Both the position numbers and the translations under genes were made by a program. DNA of 64,000 bases from Taiwanofungus camphoratus (taxonomy: Eukaryota > Basidiomycota > Agaricomycetes > Polyporales > Taiwanofungaceae), in contig CP021229.1 of assembly GCA_003999685.1 (NCBI GenBank), positions 1,488,001-1,552,000 on the forward strand, given 5' to 3'. The notes beneath the pieces were generated by a model that ran no database searches, was not told the origin of the DNA, and saw nothing but the letters and a program-made list of their open reading frames with translations. Numbering within the stretch: the stretch's first letter is position 1; each line of letters begins with the position of its first letter. Shown here piece after piece: positions 44,472-57,060 of this stretch.

Positions 44472-44852
44472 TACTGTACTTCCACAACCTTAGGCGACGT
44501 CCCCATCCCCGAGGCCCTGTCGCTGACGCCTATTCACTGATTTGTCCCCGGGGCTCCTGTTGTATGCGGCGCCCATCAAAAAATTTCCTTATATGGGAAT
44601 ATTTCCAGAACTGTTTTATCTCGTTGATAGCTACGATTTTCAGGGCCTAATATCCAGCCGTTCTGGGACATCTGCTACTGCACTATGTTTCCGCTTCTTC
44701 CCCGAGCTCCCGTCTTCAGGTTGTGCTGTTGGTAGCGGCGGCATATGGGTGACTTTGTCGCCATTGTCCAGAGTCGATCTCGACTGATGTGTGTTTTCTC
44801 ACAGTCACGTGGAGGGTCTGTCGCCGACGCCTAAGGTCGTGGAAACACAGTA
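44472..44852. repeat. Candidate foldback element upstream of the tRNA gene
   Basis: The left arm TACTGTACTTCCACAACC (44472-44499 in full) and the right arm at 44825-44852 (reverse complement TACTGTGTTTCCACGACC) match over about 25 of 28 bases. The 325-bp interior has no open frame of interest. Confidence 0.45.
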
Positions 44853-44940
44853 TCTGGGGAAGACCACAGAGCGGATAAGCAAGAAAACAGGGATTCGTAC
44901 TCATACGAATGGTGCATCAATCGGGGTCATGAATTCGTAG

Positions 44941-44945
44941 AAAAA
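44941..44945 (-). terminator. RNA polymerase III terminator
   Basis: AAAAA on the plus strand, read as TTTTT on the minus, lies five bases beyond the tRNA 3' end. Confidence 0.75.
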
Positions 44946-44950
44946 GGATA

Positions 44951-45039
44951 TGGACACACTGGGAATTGAACCCAGCACCCCCCGCAACTGAGCAAATAAC
45001 ATGCTAAGCGGATGTGATAACCAACTACACCATGTGCCC
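44951..45039 (-). tRNA. tRNA-Ala (AGC) with a 15-base intron
   Basis: On the minus strand the acceptor stem GGGCACA pairs with TGTGTCC and includes G3:U70, the alanine identity pair. The D arm contains AGTTGGTTA. The anticodon stem TCCGC pairs with GCGGG, and the loop carries AGC (45003-45005) with an intron of ~15 bases (about 44987-45001) after the base 3' of the anticodon. The T arm is CTGGG-TTCAATT-CCCAG. The discriminator base is A. It delivers alanine to GCU and, after A-to-I editing, GCC codons. Confidence 0.95.
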
Positions 45040-45159
45040 ACCATGATTACGGGTTATTTCGATTTCATAATGCTCCGTGTTGTGTGGCGATGTTGACATG
45101 ATACCTTTGAGATGTATCAAGTACAGCGCCACGGCGGTAAGTTGCTTCTAACAGTGACG

Positions 45160-47176
45160 ATGGCTCCTCCAGTTGCAGCAGCACAACCTCCGCCTCCACT
45201 TGATGCATCCAAGCCTGACCGCTCATCCTCTGGGCCGCGTATGCCGTCTCTGAATCAGTTGGCGGCACGCATCAATCTCAATCCAAACATCAACCCCGCC
45301 TCTGCCTCCTTGCGCCCTCGCCTTGCCGCCGCCCTCTTGCGCACAAGCTCCCAGAGTTCTTTGTCGACTGCAGCGTCCACATCAGATTCGACCGTGGTGA
45401 ACCCACCTGCGTCGCGCTCAGTCTCCCCTGCGAACCTTTCCATATCACCGCCGAACAGCAACGCCTCAACACCTGGACAGGGCGATGCAGGCAGAGGCGA
45501 GCAGGTCACGAGCGAGCGCCTCGATCGGTTGAACAAGGAGACGGAGAGGAAGGAGAAGGTTCCCATGGGGTATAAGAACATCCCCAGTCTTGATGCCATC
45601 ACTGCGCGCATAGCGAAGACGAGAACGCTGAGCGTCGATGGTACTGCTAAGCCACCAGAGGCGGAGACCATCGAAGACCCAAAGACGCCTGGACTACGTA
45701 TCAAGGCCCCAGAACACCCTCTAGAGCATATATGGTGAGTGCTGTTTCTGGCCAACGTTGTAGACATGTTCTGCCATTCGTCATGTTGCGCCTGTATACT
45801 CTCTGTATACAGGCGATCAGTATGACGTTTGGCACCCGTCGTTACTCACATAGTGAGCATATAATCTGTATCTTAAGTTACTTGAACATCGCGTTCGTAA
45901 ATAAGCGTTGGACATTCGACGCTTCAGCACTGGAGATTTCCACGGATTGCGGAAGAGTCTCGTCACTAGTCCTCGACATTCGTCCGCAGCCTTGACAAGA
46001 TGATCCAAACTCAGACATCCTCAAACGCCATACGGGCTGTTCAAGGGCGCATGGACTGATCTGGATCAGAAGTTTGTGCCTATATCGGTGTCAAGCTTGC
46101 CTTCTTGTCATGTCCTCGAATCTAGCCTTGGGTGACTTCGTAATGAGATGGTTGCAAATGGGGAAAGCCGTTTCCATCGTGCGACACCTATTGTGTGATA
46201 CTGCATCTCCTTGGTCTCCGTACTAGAATTTCCCATTATGGGCACTGTGAGACCTTTGATCTGGCTTTTTACGCATTGCGCTTGCATTCGTCTTACGTTC
46301 ACTGATCCGTGACTTACCAAGTTCATCACCAGGACGCTCTATCACGATACCAAGTCCAAGATGCCCTTCTCACCTGCCACCGCAAACATAGTTTCGGTCG
46401 CAGCAATCAACCCCGACCAACCACCGGGCAGCGCAACGCATTTCCAGGCGCCCGAGTCGGACGAGTACGAGGCAGGGCTTACCGTGATCGGCGAGTTCGA
46501 TACGGTCGAGACCTTCTGCCGCTACTTCAATTGGCTCAAGCTCCCCTCGCGGCTCGAGCGCAACAGCAACTACCACCTCTTCAAGGCGGGCATTAAACCG
46601 ATGTGGGAGGACCCCGCAAACTCAAACGGTGGCAAATGGGTGCTCACCATGAAGAATAACCCACAGCTGCTTGATCGCTGCTGGAGCTGGCTCGCGATGG
46701 CGCTTGTCGGCGAGGACTTGGACGAGGGCGATGAGATCTGCGGCGCGGTGGTCAGTCTGCGGAGCAAGGTAGACCGCATCCAGCTGTGGACGCGCAGCAA
46801 GGACGACGTCGAGAAGATTAATGGCATCGGGAAGAAATTGGCGAAGCTCCTCGACGTCTCCGAGGCGGACGGTATAGGCCTTGAATTTCAAGTAAGTCCG
46901 AGATTGTGCGCTTATGCGACTATGCTCATTTCAGATATGCAATTCCAGTATAATAACGACGATCGCCCGGTTCCGAACAAATTTCTCTCCATACAATCAC
47001 TCCCCCAAACATCTTACCGCACCTCCTTTTATGGCAAGAATAGTCCCGGTCCAGGCGAAGGTCCGAACGGACCTAGTGCACCGCCCGTTGTGGCAGCACC
47101 GGGAGGTGCATTTGCAGGCTTCGGGGTCGGCGGTGCTGGAGTACTTAGTGGTGGCTGGAGGGGGAAGCGGCCGTGA
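45160..47176 (+). CDS. eIF4E-family cap-binding protein, class II (eIF4E2/4E-HP-like)
   Basis: Exons: 45160-45734, 46333-46891 and 46949-47176, phases consistent, 453 residues. The start at 45160 (MAPPVAAAQPPPP) follows a possible leader intron (GTAAGT...AACAG). The first ~185 residues are Ser/Pro-rich and disordered. The eIF4E fold begins at HPLEHIWTLYHDTKSK and continues through EFDTVETFCRYFNWL, LFKAGIKPMWED (cap-stacking Trp), CWSWLAMALVGE, EICGAVVSLRSK and IQLWTRS. Where canonical eIF4E has its other cap-stacking Trp, this protein has Tyr (DEYEAGL), and FKAGIKPMWEDPANSNGGKW closely follows 4E-HP, so class II. Such proteins bind the mRNA cap, often without eIF4G, and repress translation. 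The C-terminus is Gly/Pro-rich. Intron 1 (598 bp) is far longer than its neighbours. Confidence 0.9.
45735..46332. other. Long first intron of the eIF4E2-like gene
   Basis: This 598-bp intron has a GTGAGT donor and a CACCAG acceptor, with reading frame W-T-L-Y-H-D restored exactly across it. Nothing inside resembles a missing exon of the family. A short palindromic phrase GTATACTCTCTGTATAC occurs near 45796. Confidence 0.6.
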
Positions 47177-47456
47177 GCATGAAGACGAACACAGGCGGGC
47201 TTGATGCGGTCGTGTACTTCTTGGTCTTGATTTGTCGACGTGATATGGGACTTTATCCAGTATTCACAAGTTGTTTGTTCAGCTACGACACGCAACATTC
47301 ATGAAATGTAATCTGTACAAGAGGTAGGATAGTTTAAAGCACAGTGTGCGTGCAGATGACCGAGATATTTATTACAACACATAATGTAGCAAATGATACA
47401 GAGACCAGTTCATGTAAACGGATATAGCGAGTGCGATCAGAAAAGGACAGTCCTCG

Positions 47457-50400
47457 TTATGACGATGCATTCGGAAAACTCATTACCTCGGAAGGAGCAG
47501 CGCCGGGACCAGCTGCTACTTCCGCAATAGTACCAACTCCATCACCTGCATTCTCACGCTGCCCATTTGTTTCTTTAATGAAATCGTCCAGCCATTGCTG
47601 CCTCTTTTTGTTCTTGGCCTGCAATTTCCGTCTGGCAGTCTCACGCTCCTCTTCGTTTGGGATGCGCCACATGAAATCCTCCGTATGCGAGACGAAGAAT
47701 AACCGATACGTGCGCACGCACACCTTGATCTCGAGTCCCCCGCGAGCGACAATGTTGGGCTTGTCCTCCACATAAGTGGATGGAAGTTTTGTACTGAAGG
47801 CCAACACATAAGGATCACCAATAGTCAAAGAGAAGGGTATTACTGACCGATGCAAGAATGGTCGCCTGCTAGCTGATAATGATGGTACGCCTTGTGTTTG
47901 TTCATCCTTGCGGTTGTATAGTCAGATGAACACAAGCGAATGTCACTAATACCCAACCAATGACTTACCAATACGAATGAATCTACATAAGCCTGCCAGC
48001 GGCCCGTTAGAACTTCAGAGTCGTCGAAGCTCGAGTCATCTTTCCCAAGCAACTGCACCGTGACAGTCTTACTCTCTGGTAGCTTATTAACATTGTAGAA
48101 TCAGTATGAACAGTACCATAATGATCAATGTAAGGGTAAACACCCACCCAATCCATACGAAAGAGATTCTCATCGGGGCCGATGACTTTTTCTGTGTTGC
48201 GTCGGGCATTGATCTGGTCCTGTGTAGTAGGAGATATGATCTCGCGTTCACGCTGAAGAAGATCATATAGCTCCTGGCTTTTCTGATCTGATAGCACGAC
48301 TTGAATCTGAAGAACTCAAGGTCGTTTACAATGATGTGACAAGTATAGTAGTAAGTATCTTACTTGTTTGATGATCGCACCCACGACTTTGTCCACGGTG
48401 AACATCTTGTAAGCATTCTGCTGCTCAATCAGCCACAACCTTCCAGTACAGCGTGAATAAATCGTACTGTAGTCCCAAACATGTACCGCAGCTGATCTTC
48501 GAAAACGTGCTGTTCTAACGCGTTGTCAAACAGCTTCTCGCATGATTCCAGCACCAAGTCATAGAAATGAACCGCGTTGGTCTCTCTGTCGCCCAGCTTG
48601 GCGAGGTCGTTCATCATACCCAAATCTATCGCTAGGGGATTCGGCCTGTGTGAGACGGTGGGATCTTTGGCAAGTTTGGTTGCCATATTCTTGAATAGAT
48701 GCAGGCGAGAATAGAGTACCTGTGAAAAGAAGATCAGCTAGTATTTTCTGACGATGCAAGGTAACAAGCGTACTTCTAACAAGCGGAATAATACGTAGAA
48801 CGCGGTGTTGGTGAAGAAGCTGTATCGTCGTCGCGCAGAATGATTGTCGCTGCCAGAATTTGAAGTACCGGACACTGCTTCAGTGCTGCGGCCTGTAAGA
48901 TCAGATCGACTTTCATCTCCATCACCGAGCACTGTGTCAGAAGCGGCAGGCGATGCCATTCGGGAAGCTGAGGGGGAAGCTGCGTCTTGAGCACGAGTTC
49001 GCCGACTTGACTTCGCCTGTTCGCTCTTCAGCAACTTTTTTCGCAAATCGCCGGAGGAGCCAATACCGCCCCCCTTCCTGTTCCTCCCTACTCGTGAGCT
49101 CCCAGATATACTCACCAGCTCGGCATCATCGGTCACGCTATCCGCATCCATATCACTGTCGACAGTTTCGGTACGTGGGACGAAGGCATTATTGAAGGAA
49201 ATGGGATCGAGTACGAATAAAAGAGGCACAAACGCCCGGATGAAAGTCTCAATCTTTTTCCTGTCACCTAAATTTATCTGGCCCTGGGTTCGGTCTAAGA
49301 ACGACAGAGTCAATTTCAGGGCATCCTGCAGAACCGATATATCATCAATGATGAATTCGAGCTGATGCCGCGGTCTCGTGCGCCCGAAAAGTGGATCAAT
49401 CAAAGATGCGCGTTTCGCCATTTGCTCGTCTCTCGCGGCCTCAATTTGGCTCACAAACGCCCTCGCTGTGAGCACCTTCTTGTCTGTGGTCTTGAAAGTG
49501 ATACCTTGGTGATCGAGTGACTTGTGAAAGTTGCGCGCGTCAACCTCGCGCCAGACTTTGTTCCACTCGCGCTGTGCGCGCTTCCATTCCTCCTGCTTCT
49601 GCTTCAGCCGAGTCAGCACAACAGGGATTGCGAGCGCAGGCACCTCCTGCATCGCTTGATAGACTTCCTGCCCAGCGTCACGCCCATAGATCTTCTTGAA
49701 CACGCGCAAATGAATGCTCTTCCCAAAGCCGCCCAGGTTTGGCTTCAACTTGAAACCATTTCGTTCATCCTGACTGAGTTGTGCGATCTTGTTGTTCAGT
49801 GGCTCAAGCATCAGAATCGTTTTGTGGATAGCCTCGATGTGGAAGTCATACTCGTGCCGCTCCTCTTCGCTGCGGTGCAACGCTTCCTCGTAGATATTCT
49901 TCTTGTGTGCGAGAAAGCCCGAATCCTCGCTTGCGAACGTAGGTTGTGAGATCCACTCGTCATTCAACACCGATTTGCACATCTCGTCGCGGCCAGAACA
50001 TGTAACATTCACTTCCTGAAGAGGTTGGCAATAAAATTCAGAATTTCAGAATTTCAGAATTTCATGTGGGATAGAAAACGCAGGACCATGACTCACATTT
50101 ACAGGTAATTTCCGGTAGCTCCCGTACCTTATATTTAGCTGATTCCGACTTGGTCTGTCTAAGGCAGCCATTGGCCTGGTCCACACGTCTTCCACACTCG
50201 CGAATCCCTCCTTTCGTTCGTCCCATCCTAGGATATCTTTGAACTGTGCCATCAATTCACCTTCACCGAGGAAAGATCGGCTTTCGCGCACCAGCCGTGA
50301 GGTGTCGATAATATCCTGAGTGAATAGGTTCACAAGTTTCAGGAATTCGTTGTATGTGTCGCGATTGTCGAGCGCCCGTTTTACACGGTCGAAGAATTGA

Positions 50401-51892
50401 GTTTCGTCAGCGGGGCTGAGTGGTAGGGGCGGCGGTGGTACAGCGGACACGGGAATGGGTGGAGGAAGAGACGGTGGCGGCGGATGATGATGGGTATGGC
50501 TTTGAGAAATATGAGTGCGCCGGGGAGAAGATGGGACGACGGCATGACGCTGAGAAAGTAAGGGTGAAGGAACTTCACCAACGTGAACTTGCGACTTGGC
50601 CTTCTTCGCCTTTCCAATCGTAAGCTGGCCGCTTCTAGCTGAAGTAGGGGTGTCTCTCACCTTGCTTGGAGCCGCTTTGGAAGTTGTTTCCTTCTCCTTC
50701 TCTCTTTCTACCGGTTTCCTCTTGCGTTTCTGCGGTAAGGTCGAGCTGGAACTAGCGCTAACCCCAGACGCTTCGCCTTTCTTCCTCGGTGGCTTCGGTT
50801 CACTTGCAGGCGCGTTTGCCTTTCGGATTTCTTCTAGCTCCGCTAGACGCGCGAGCTCCGCCTCCTGCAACTGTTTATCTGGTAGGAACTCAATGAAATC
50901 CTTCGTCAAGTCTGGCGCGTCATAAAATAATTTCCCCACCCGGGCCACAACGTCACCCTGTGCATATCCGGCTGAGAGGAACGCTACCGTCCATTCCAGG
51001 TCGCCCGCACCATTGTGGTCAACCCCTGTCTTGTCCGAGAGGATCTCCAGGAACTTCCGATATCGCTCTGGCTCATTTGCAAACCGTGCCTTCACCCGCT
51101 GTACGTAGGACAGTGCGGGCGCCATATTAACGCCGCCCACTGCGGTCAAGACAGTGGCCCCCTCGGCGCTAGCTGTCACGAGCGGCGGCTGCACAGAGAA
51201 AGCACCGTCTGCGCCACCGAACGCGAAAGCTCGGTTCGTTGCTTGCGTAGTTGTACCCGAAGGGGTCGTAACAGTGATGAAATCGGGATTGAGGGCGTCG
51301 GTTGTGCAGTCTATACGATAGCCTGCAGGAAGAAAGGTGTTGAAACCTTGGATGAGAGATGGGTGTCCGTGGAAGAGATGCGATACCCGCTCTATGACGC
51401 CTGGGGTGTCGATCCTAGAATTGCGAATAAGCCTCTTGCATTTGCGCAAATTAATGACACGTACAGCTGGCTCTTGAAGTCCTTCATGATGTCCAGGAAA
51501 CGGTTGTATACGTCTGGTTTTTCCTGAAACTGCATCTTGACCGAGTCAAGGTAGCTCAACGCATCGGTTACATTTAGCGGCCTCTCTTGAGGGCCGTTCG
51601 ACACATCTGCAGGCTGAGAGGGTGTGACGTCCTGACCTGGGGCATCACCCGACGATAGTTCTGTATGTCGAGGAACTTCTTCCGACCGTTCAAGGTTAGA
51701 CACAGACTGCAGAGAGGACATAGGATGATCCAAGTCTTCTACTTGCGATGCAACTTTGCCTAAAGTTGAGGGACCTGGCGATGGCGCTCGCGTATCTGGG
51801 AGTTGTGCAGGAACGCGGATCATATCTTCTTCCCCCTTCGGCAACAGTCTTGGGGGCTCTTGCTTGGGGCCATCTTCGTCTCCTACCGGCAT
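47457..51892 (-). CDS. SIN3: SIN3 transcriptional corepressor scaffold
   Basis: Nine exons (minus): 51465-51892, 50097-51414, 48774-50015, 48468-48719, 48364-48420, 48148-48306, 47969-48082, 47848-47906 and 47457-47793. Introns are 47-81 bp and phases agree, giving 1321 residues. The start is the first ATG in a frame opened by an upstream TGA. Domains: PAH1 (about 106-175, ALSYLDSVKMQFQEKPDVYN), PAH2 (from about 240, ALSYVQRVKARFANEPERY), a Lys/Pro-rich basic linker, PAH3 (FFDRVKRALDNRDTYNEFLK), then the histone deacetylase interaction region (IRYGSYRKLP, NVTCSGRDEMCKSVLNDEW, ASEDSGFLAHKKNIYEEAL) and the C-terminal SIN3 domain (YMFGT, AYKMFTVDKVVGAI). It acts in the nucleus as scaffold for Rpd3-type deacetylase complexes recruited by DNA-binding factors. 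It converges with the eIF4E2-like gene with ~280 bp between stops. Confidence 0.95.
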
Positions 51893-54800
51893 GACGAGCA
51901 ATGGTTGGTCTGCGCGAAGGTAATCTGGTAGAATCCTAGAAACCTGTATCGCAGACTCAAGTCACTGAGAGTTTAAGCACACGTGACCAAGCTAACGATC
52001 TCAGATTTTGTGGTAACCTCACGAGGCTACAACTTCAACTTTTGTAGGCTAACCAGTTTAGTCAGTATGCATTCTTAATGTCCAGCACCCTAAATGGCCA
52101 CCGTGTTCTTTTTGACTGGCTCTACGGAGCGATCCATGCTCAAGATCGAGGAACTACGAATTTACACAGGCGCGAGACTGCTATCAAGAGGAACGCGTTT
52201 GACATTAAAGTACTAGGGAAAACGTCTATATGTACGTTGAGTAATTTCAACGATTCCTCCCGCTTTCAGAAATGCCACATCTCAGGAGTGCCTTGCCTTG
52301 TCCGCAGGCACGAGGATCTGATTGACGGGCGATCCTTGTGCATAGAACAATAGATATCAGGCATGAATTTTGTTTATATGCTTCCACCCATTCCCGTATG
52401 CATTATGCTCGTTCCATCGGATTGTCATGCACCATCCAGTCATAGCTTGCTTGACAGTGCTCATGATCATAGCAAAGCTGGTCATACGTGCGTGATGTTA
52501 TCATCATCTTTAGACTGCCACTAGAACGAGAATTCCAACCTGTCGAGTCCAAGCGTGCCTCAAACAACTGCAGAAGTGGTTGAAGGCGATGGCGTGCAGC
52601 GAGTCGTTCCGACCCTTGGCGACGTCCTCTCCCAATTCTTACGATTGTAACCGGTGACTTTATACACGTGGATGGAAGCATTATCGGCTCAACTTTATAT
52701 TCGCAAGTGTCTTCCTCAGCAGTTTCGCATCATAATCTGCAAATGCTATCGAGCCGGGAAGCCTCATGGGGTATGTTGTAAAGTCAACTAGTTTGCCCAA
52801 GTTGAACCTGCATTCCTAGCCGTACCATCAACTCAGAGAGTCCAGTGCACTAGAGTCCCAGTATTTCACGGATAGTACTTCGATTCTATTGGAATCGTGC
52901 AGGCCCAAGAAACATGTATCTCATCATACAGATTTACGGGTATCATAGGACAGTCGACATGTGCGTACACTCGCATTTCACTTACACTGCTGTGGTTAAT
53001 ATTTGATATAGCTAGTCCCCACCTGAAGGACACAGTAACTATCCAGCCTGTCACTCTCTCGTTTTCGCCATGTGTCTTTAATCCAGTGTAAGGGTGTATC
53101 CACTAACAGGCTACTTATTTGAAATGCGCCTATCAGTCGGTCTGAATGCACACAATCCATATTGCAAGATGCTGCTGAGTGACACGGAATTGGTTCTCGA
53201 ACTGCAGAACAAGAGCCATCGACGGCTTCCTTACTAGCAGTTTTATGGCGTCCCCAAAGCCGACCAACACCTCAGTCCAACAAATCAATTATGTATTTGA
53301 TTCACTGCTATATTATGTGCCCGGAGAACATGCCTTACTGGCTGAAACTTTCAGGTCTCAGACCGTATAGGCCACTCTACTGTGTCCGGGTCAAGAAAAC
53401 ACCACGATATTTATCTATGGTCTATTATTTTCAAGCTAAAATACTTGTACCGCCGAAGTATGGTCTTACCCAACTCAAGAATCCTAGGTCGAGCTCGCTT
53501 CCACCCGCGTTTTACTCTATGACTTAAACAGCGACGCGGACTTCCTGCCTGCAACCAGGAGGATACGCCCATTGAGCATAGCTTGACTATCTAAGCTGTG
53601 CACCACTCGCACCTTCCTATCCGAACGACCTCATCCAGACATTATCTTTCACCTTTCTGGCGGAAGTGCGCCAATCTCTGCTGCGCCCTTAGGCGCCAAC
53701 AAGAATTGTCTCGGAGGCTGGAAATTCATGCTACTTCCCCGGGCTGCTAGGAGGACGTTAAGTAAAATCGGACCGTCTAGGTACCCGGGCGCCTTCTGCT
53801 GCTTACGTTGATAGGCTCTACGACCAACTGCATTCATTGTTTTGGAAAATCGCAAGATCTCGGACGCGTATGTGTGGAAGAAGGGTTGTTAGGGGGGTCC
53901 AACCACTTATGCATCAGGATGTTTTCCCTCGTCAAATTTTTCCCCACCGGTCTGGTCGGGCAACATCCTACCCCACATTTCCCAGACCTCATCGTCGTAC
54001 CCATAACAGTCAACCCAGGACATGATGACATGTGGTTACTCACCTCTTGGTTGTCTTTGCTGTGTTAAGCCGGCTGCTCTCCGCGTCTAGAACCTCTGGC
54101 ATCCTATTCTGATCGGATATTGTTGAACTTGAGACCTAGGGTACAATGTCAGACACAATCAGGTTCCCTGGTTTTCGGCTGGTCACTACTCGAGTGGAAC
54201 GGACCCTGAACTATCATCGATTATGAGGGACAATCGATGAAGTTTGACCCAAAATATGGAGTAGATAAGGTCCGTTTGGCCTAGACGTCTAACTGTTAGA
54301 CATAATCTCTCCGAAGTTTTTCCAGGACCGCATGAAGTCTTGTCAGAATCTTCACCTCTAGCACGTCATGTCTGGCTGTCTGCCAGCATATTGAGGATCT
54401 TCAAGGCTTGTTCATGTGCCTACTACTTTTGCCAAATGGTACGTCTCATTGTACTGGTGTTCGGGTGACGATATCGCGGCTTAATCACTCTGCATCTTAT
54501 CCATGGGGTGCTAATGTGGGTACAATTAGTTATAGCGGCGTGGCAAATCGATATATTTTGTCTCAGCGGCTCTGTAGTCGTCTCATCTATCGGATTTATG
54601 CGCATGTTGTTTCTGCTAAAGGTTGTCGCTTCTGTAGGCATTGGTCGTTTCGCTACTTACCAAGCCTTGCCCGTTACACTTATCACGGCGATTTCTGTTT
54701 TGTGTGGCTACCGTATGGCATTCAAAAGCATACCTGATCAGTGACGCCATAAAGCTACATGCATGACTGCACTCGGGACGTTCCTTGGACGTTGGGTTAG

Positions 54801-57060
54801 TGATATCCCACATGTTCATATACGTACGCTTGTCTTTCTAATGCTGTGACACTCTGATATTCCAAGATAAGCACTTTGCGGCCAATAGCGGGGAGATGCG
54901 TTGGTTCAAGATGGCTGGGACCTAACTTTGCTACAGAAAGGGTTACGTCTGATACATCTCCTTAGCGTGCCATGAACGCTACCTTTAGAGGGAAGGGCCG
55001 CTGGAAGTGAGTAAGATATGTGCCGTTCATGCAAGCCGATACGCCTTCCTCACCACAGGGGCCCCAGCCGGGTCCTATGTTATCCTGATCTATTTCTCCT
55101 CAGCCCGGTCTTTTTATATTGTTACAGCGCCTAACTATCAATAACGCGATCATCCTCTCTGTTACAGCATACTATGACCTCTCGCTTCTGCCATAACCGT
55201 TCTGCCAGAGATATAGGCAAGGGATATGCAAAGCGCACAGCAAACACGAGGATTCGTACGAGAAGGCACCACCTCAGGTTTACAACTAGTTGAAACAGGC
55301 CAATGGAGCATGGCTATTTCAGGCGAAGGTCCTCACCTTCCAAATCCACACACCTGGTGGATCTCGGCTTGAAGATCGTCGGCATCTGTATGCTTTAATT
55401 GTTGCATATCTCTCGGATTTATAAGACGTGGCCTTGCTGGATAGGCGCAGAGGCGTGAGTGTGAATGTCCAACGACCTCATTCCGTAGACTCGCTCGGGT
55501 CACTGATCAGGATAATCGTGAGTGTGTTGTCCTATCTTCGACCTGCTATAACGAAAAGATCCAATTTATGTTGCATATATTAGTCCCTGACAAAGCGCCT
55601 CGGGGAGGTTGCACAGTTGATGACTCGGACCGCTGCTTCAATGTTGCCCGAGGCTTCGGCCCTTGCTCTTTGTTTGTATCGCTCTAGACGTGCAACAGAG
55701 AGGAAGACATACTTCTGTTCGCATCTTGTTACGATGAAGGCACCTCACAGGGCACTGCTGATGTACATTGTTCTTGGCCCGGCACTGGTTCCCGCAGCTT
55801 AATAGTGCGCTGCATCTGGGAGGATCATAGGCCTCGTCATCTCCATTACGCAATGCAGATTGATACCGGTTCCAGCAATCTCTGCAAAGGAGTCACCGAA
55901 CCAGAACTTCGGCGACTGCGCCGTAACTTCGGAGCCTTTCTTCAAAACTCTGTTAGGGCGGATAGACTGGATTCACTCCTGGGGACCGTTTACCTGCAAC
56001 TGTTGCAGGGTTATCACGCCTTGCAGTACACATGTATCTTGGCGGGCCATTCGAATGGCTCCTGACCTTTTCATGGTCGTTTTGCGATTGAACTCCGCCA
56101 GCACCCCGTTTCGCCGCCAATGTTACAAGTTCCTATTGATTCCTTGTGTCGGAGCGAGTGCGTACCAATCCGATCCAGACTCGGCTCGAAAATCGATGGC
56201 CGGATGCATCAAGAAGCTGCATGCTTATTCTGATGTTGCGCCTTCGCAGGTATGATGTGACGTTATACGCATTTAGCCTGCTGCTGTCCGGGAACTTCCC
56301 AGGGCCCAGGGCCCAGTCGGCGAAGGTATCTCTGGGCTCAATTCATGGACGTCCCCCAAGTCCGACACGCCCCCCCCGAGTTCTATTCCCGCGTCGGCGT
56401 CCACAGAAAAGCGGTATTCATAATACGCCGACTTCCCGTCTTCCAGATGCCAGGCACGAGTGTGCTAAATGCGAGCCACGGGCGGAACGTTGCTCGGGAA
56501 GAGCACAGAGTCAGGCTTCGCGAATCCTCCGACGTAATGCGTACGACGCCTCGAAACGATTATAATCAGCGAACTCGTCGGAAACAGCTGGAAAGACAGC
56601 ACAGTGGTAGGTAGTAGGGAGAACCATGACACCGTCGAGGGCAGGTTGGTAGTACAGTCGCTGGTGGGAGGGAGGGCGGAAACTCCTCTCGTTCAGGTTT
56701 ATCATCCCGCGTCTCTCGTGCACTCGGAATTAGACATAATATGACAACGATGAGATCATTGAAATAGTCTGTAACATCGTATTATATGTGGCCATACCCA
56801 GTGCTTCGGCATGGCTTCCTGGAAGCTTCATTTTCTACCCGATGCCAAAGTTCTGGGTACACTCTAGCGATTCGCAACATTGGAGGGGCATATGTCGTTT
56901 GTGAGATTTGGCAACTGTCCTTACTCCTTTCTATTGCTGCCCCCCAGCCCGTTTATTAAGCGAAACTATATAGTGTGACCAAGCCAGAAGTGGACGAGAC
57001 CCATGTTGCGTTGAGCAGGGCAACGCGCATATAGGAACTGCAGATCTCATCGCTTCTCGT
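51893..57060. other. Long intergenic region, no gene recognised
   Basis: More than 5 kb carry only short frames without consistent motifs or splice patterns. Weak hints: a hydrophobic 78-residue frame at 54508-54744 and a phrase MQIDTGSSNL near 55850 that resembles an aspartic protease active site without the rest of the protein. These may be relics of decayed genes. The first few hundred bases should contain the SIN3 promoter; no TATA box is evident. Confidence 0.45.

Noticed and set aside
45112-45159. Upstream in-frame ATG for the eIF4E2-like gene
   Set aside because: It would read through a likely leader intron (GTAAGT...AACAG). The ATG at 45160 begins the Ala/Pro-rich N-terminus directly.
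54508-54744. Hydrophobic 78-residue frame as a membrane-protein gene
   Set aside because: There is no supporting exons, start context or family resemblance. AT-rich, T-rich sequence gives hydrophobic frames by chance.
55850-55890. Phrase MQIDTGSSNL resembling an aspartic protease active site
   Set aside because: No second active-site motif, flap or other protease sequence is found nearby. It could be a relic but cannot be supported.
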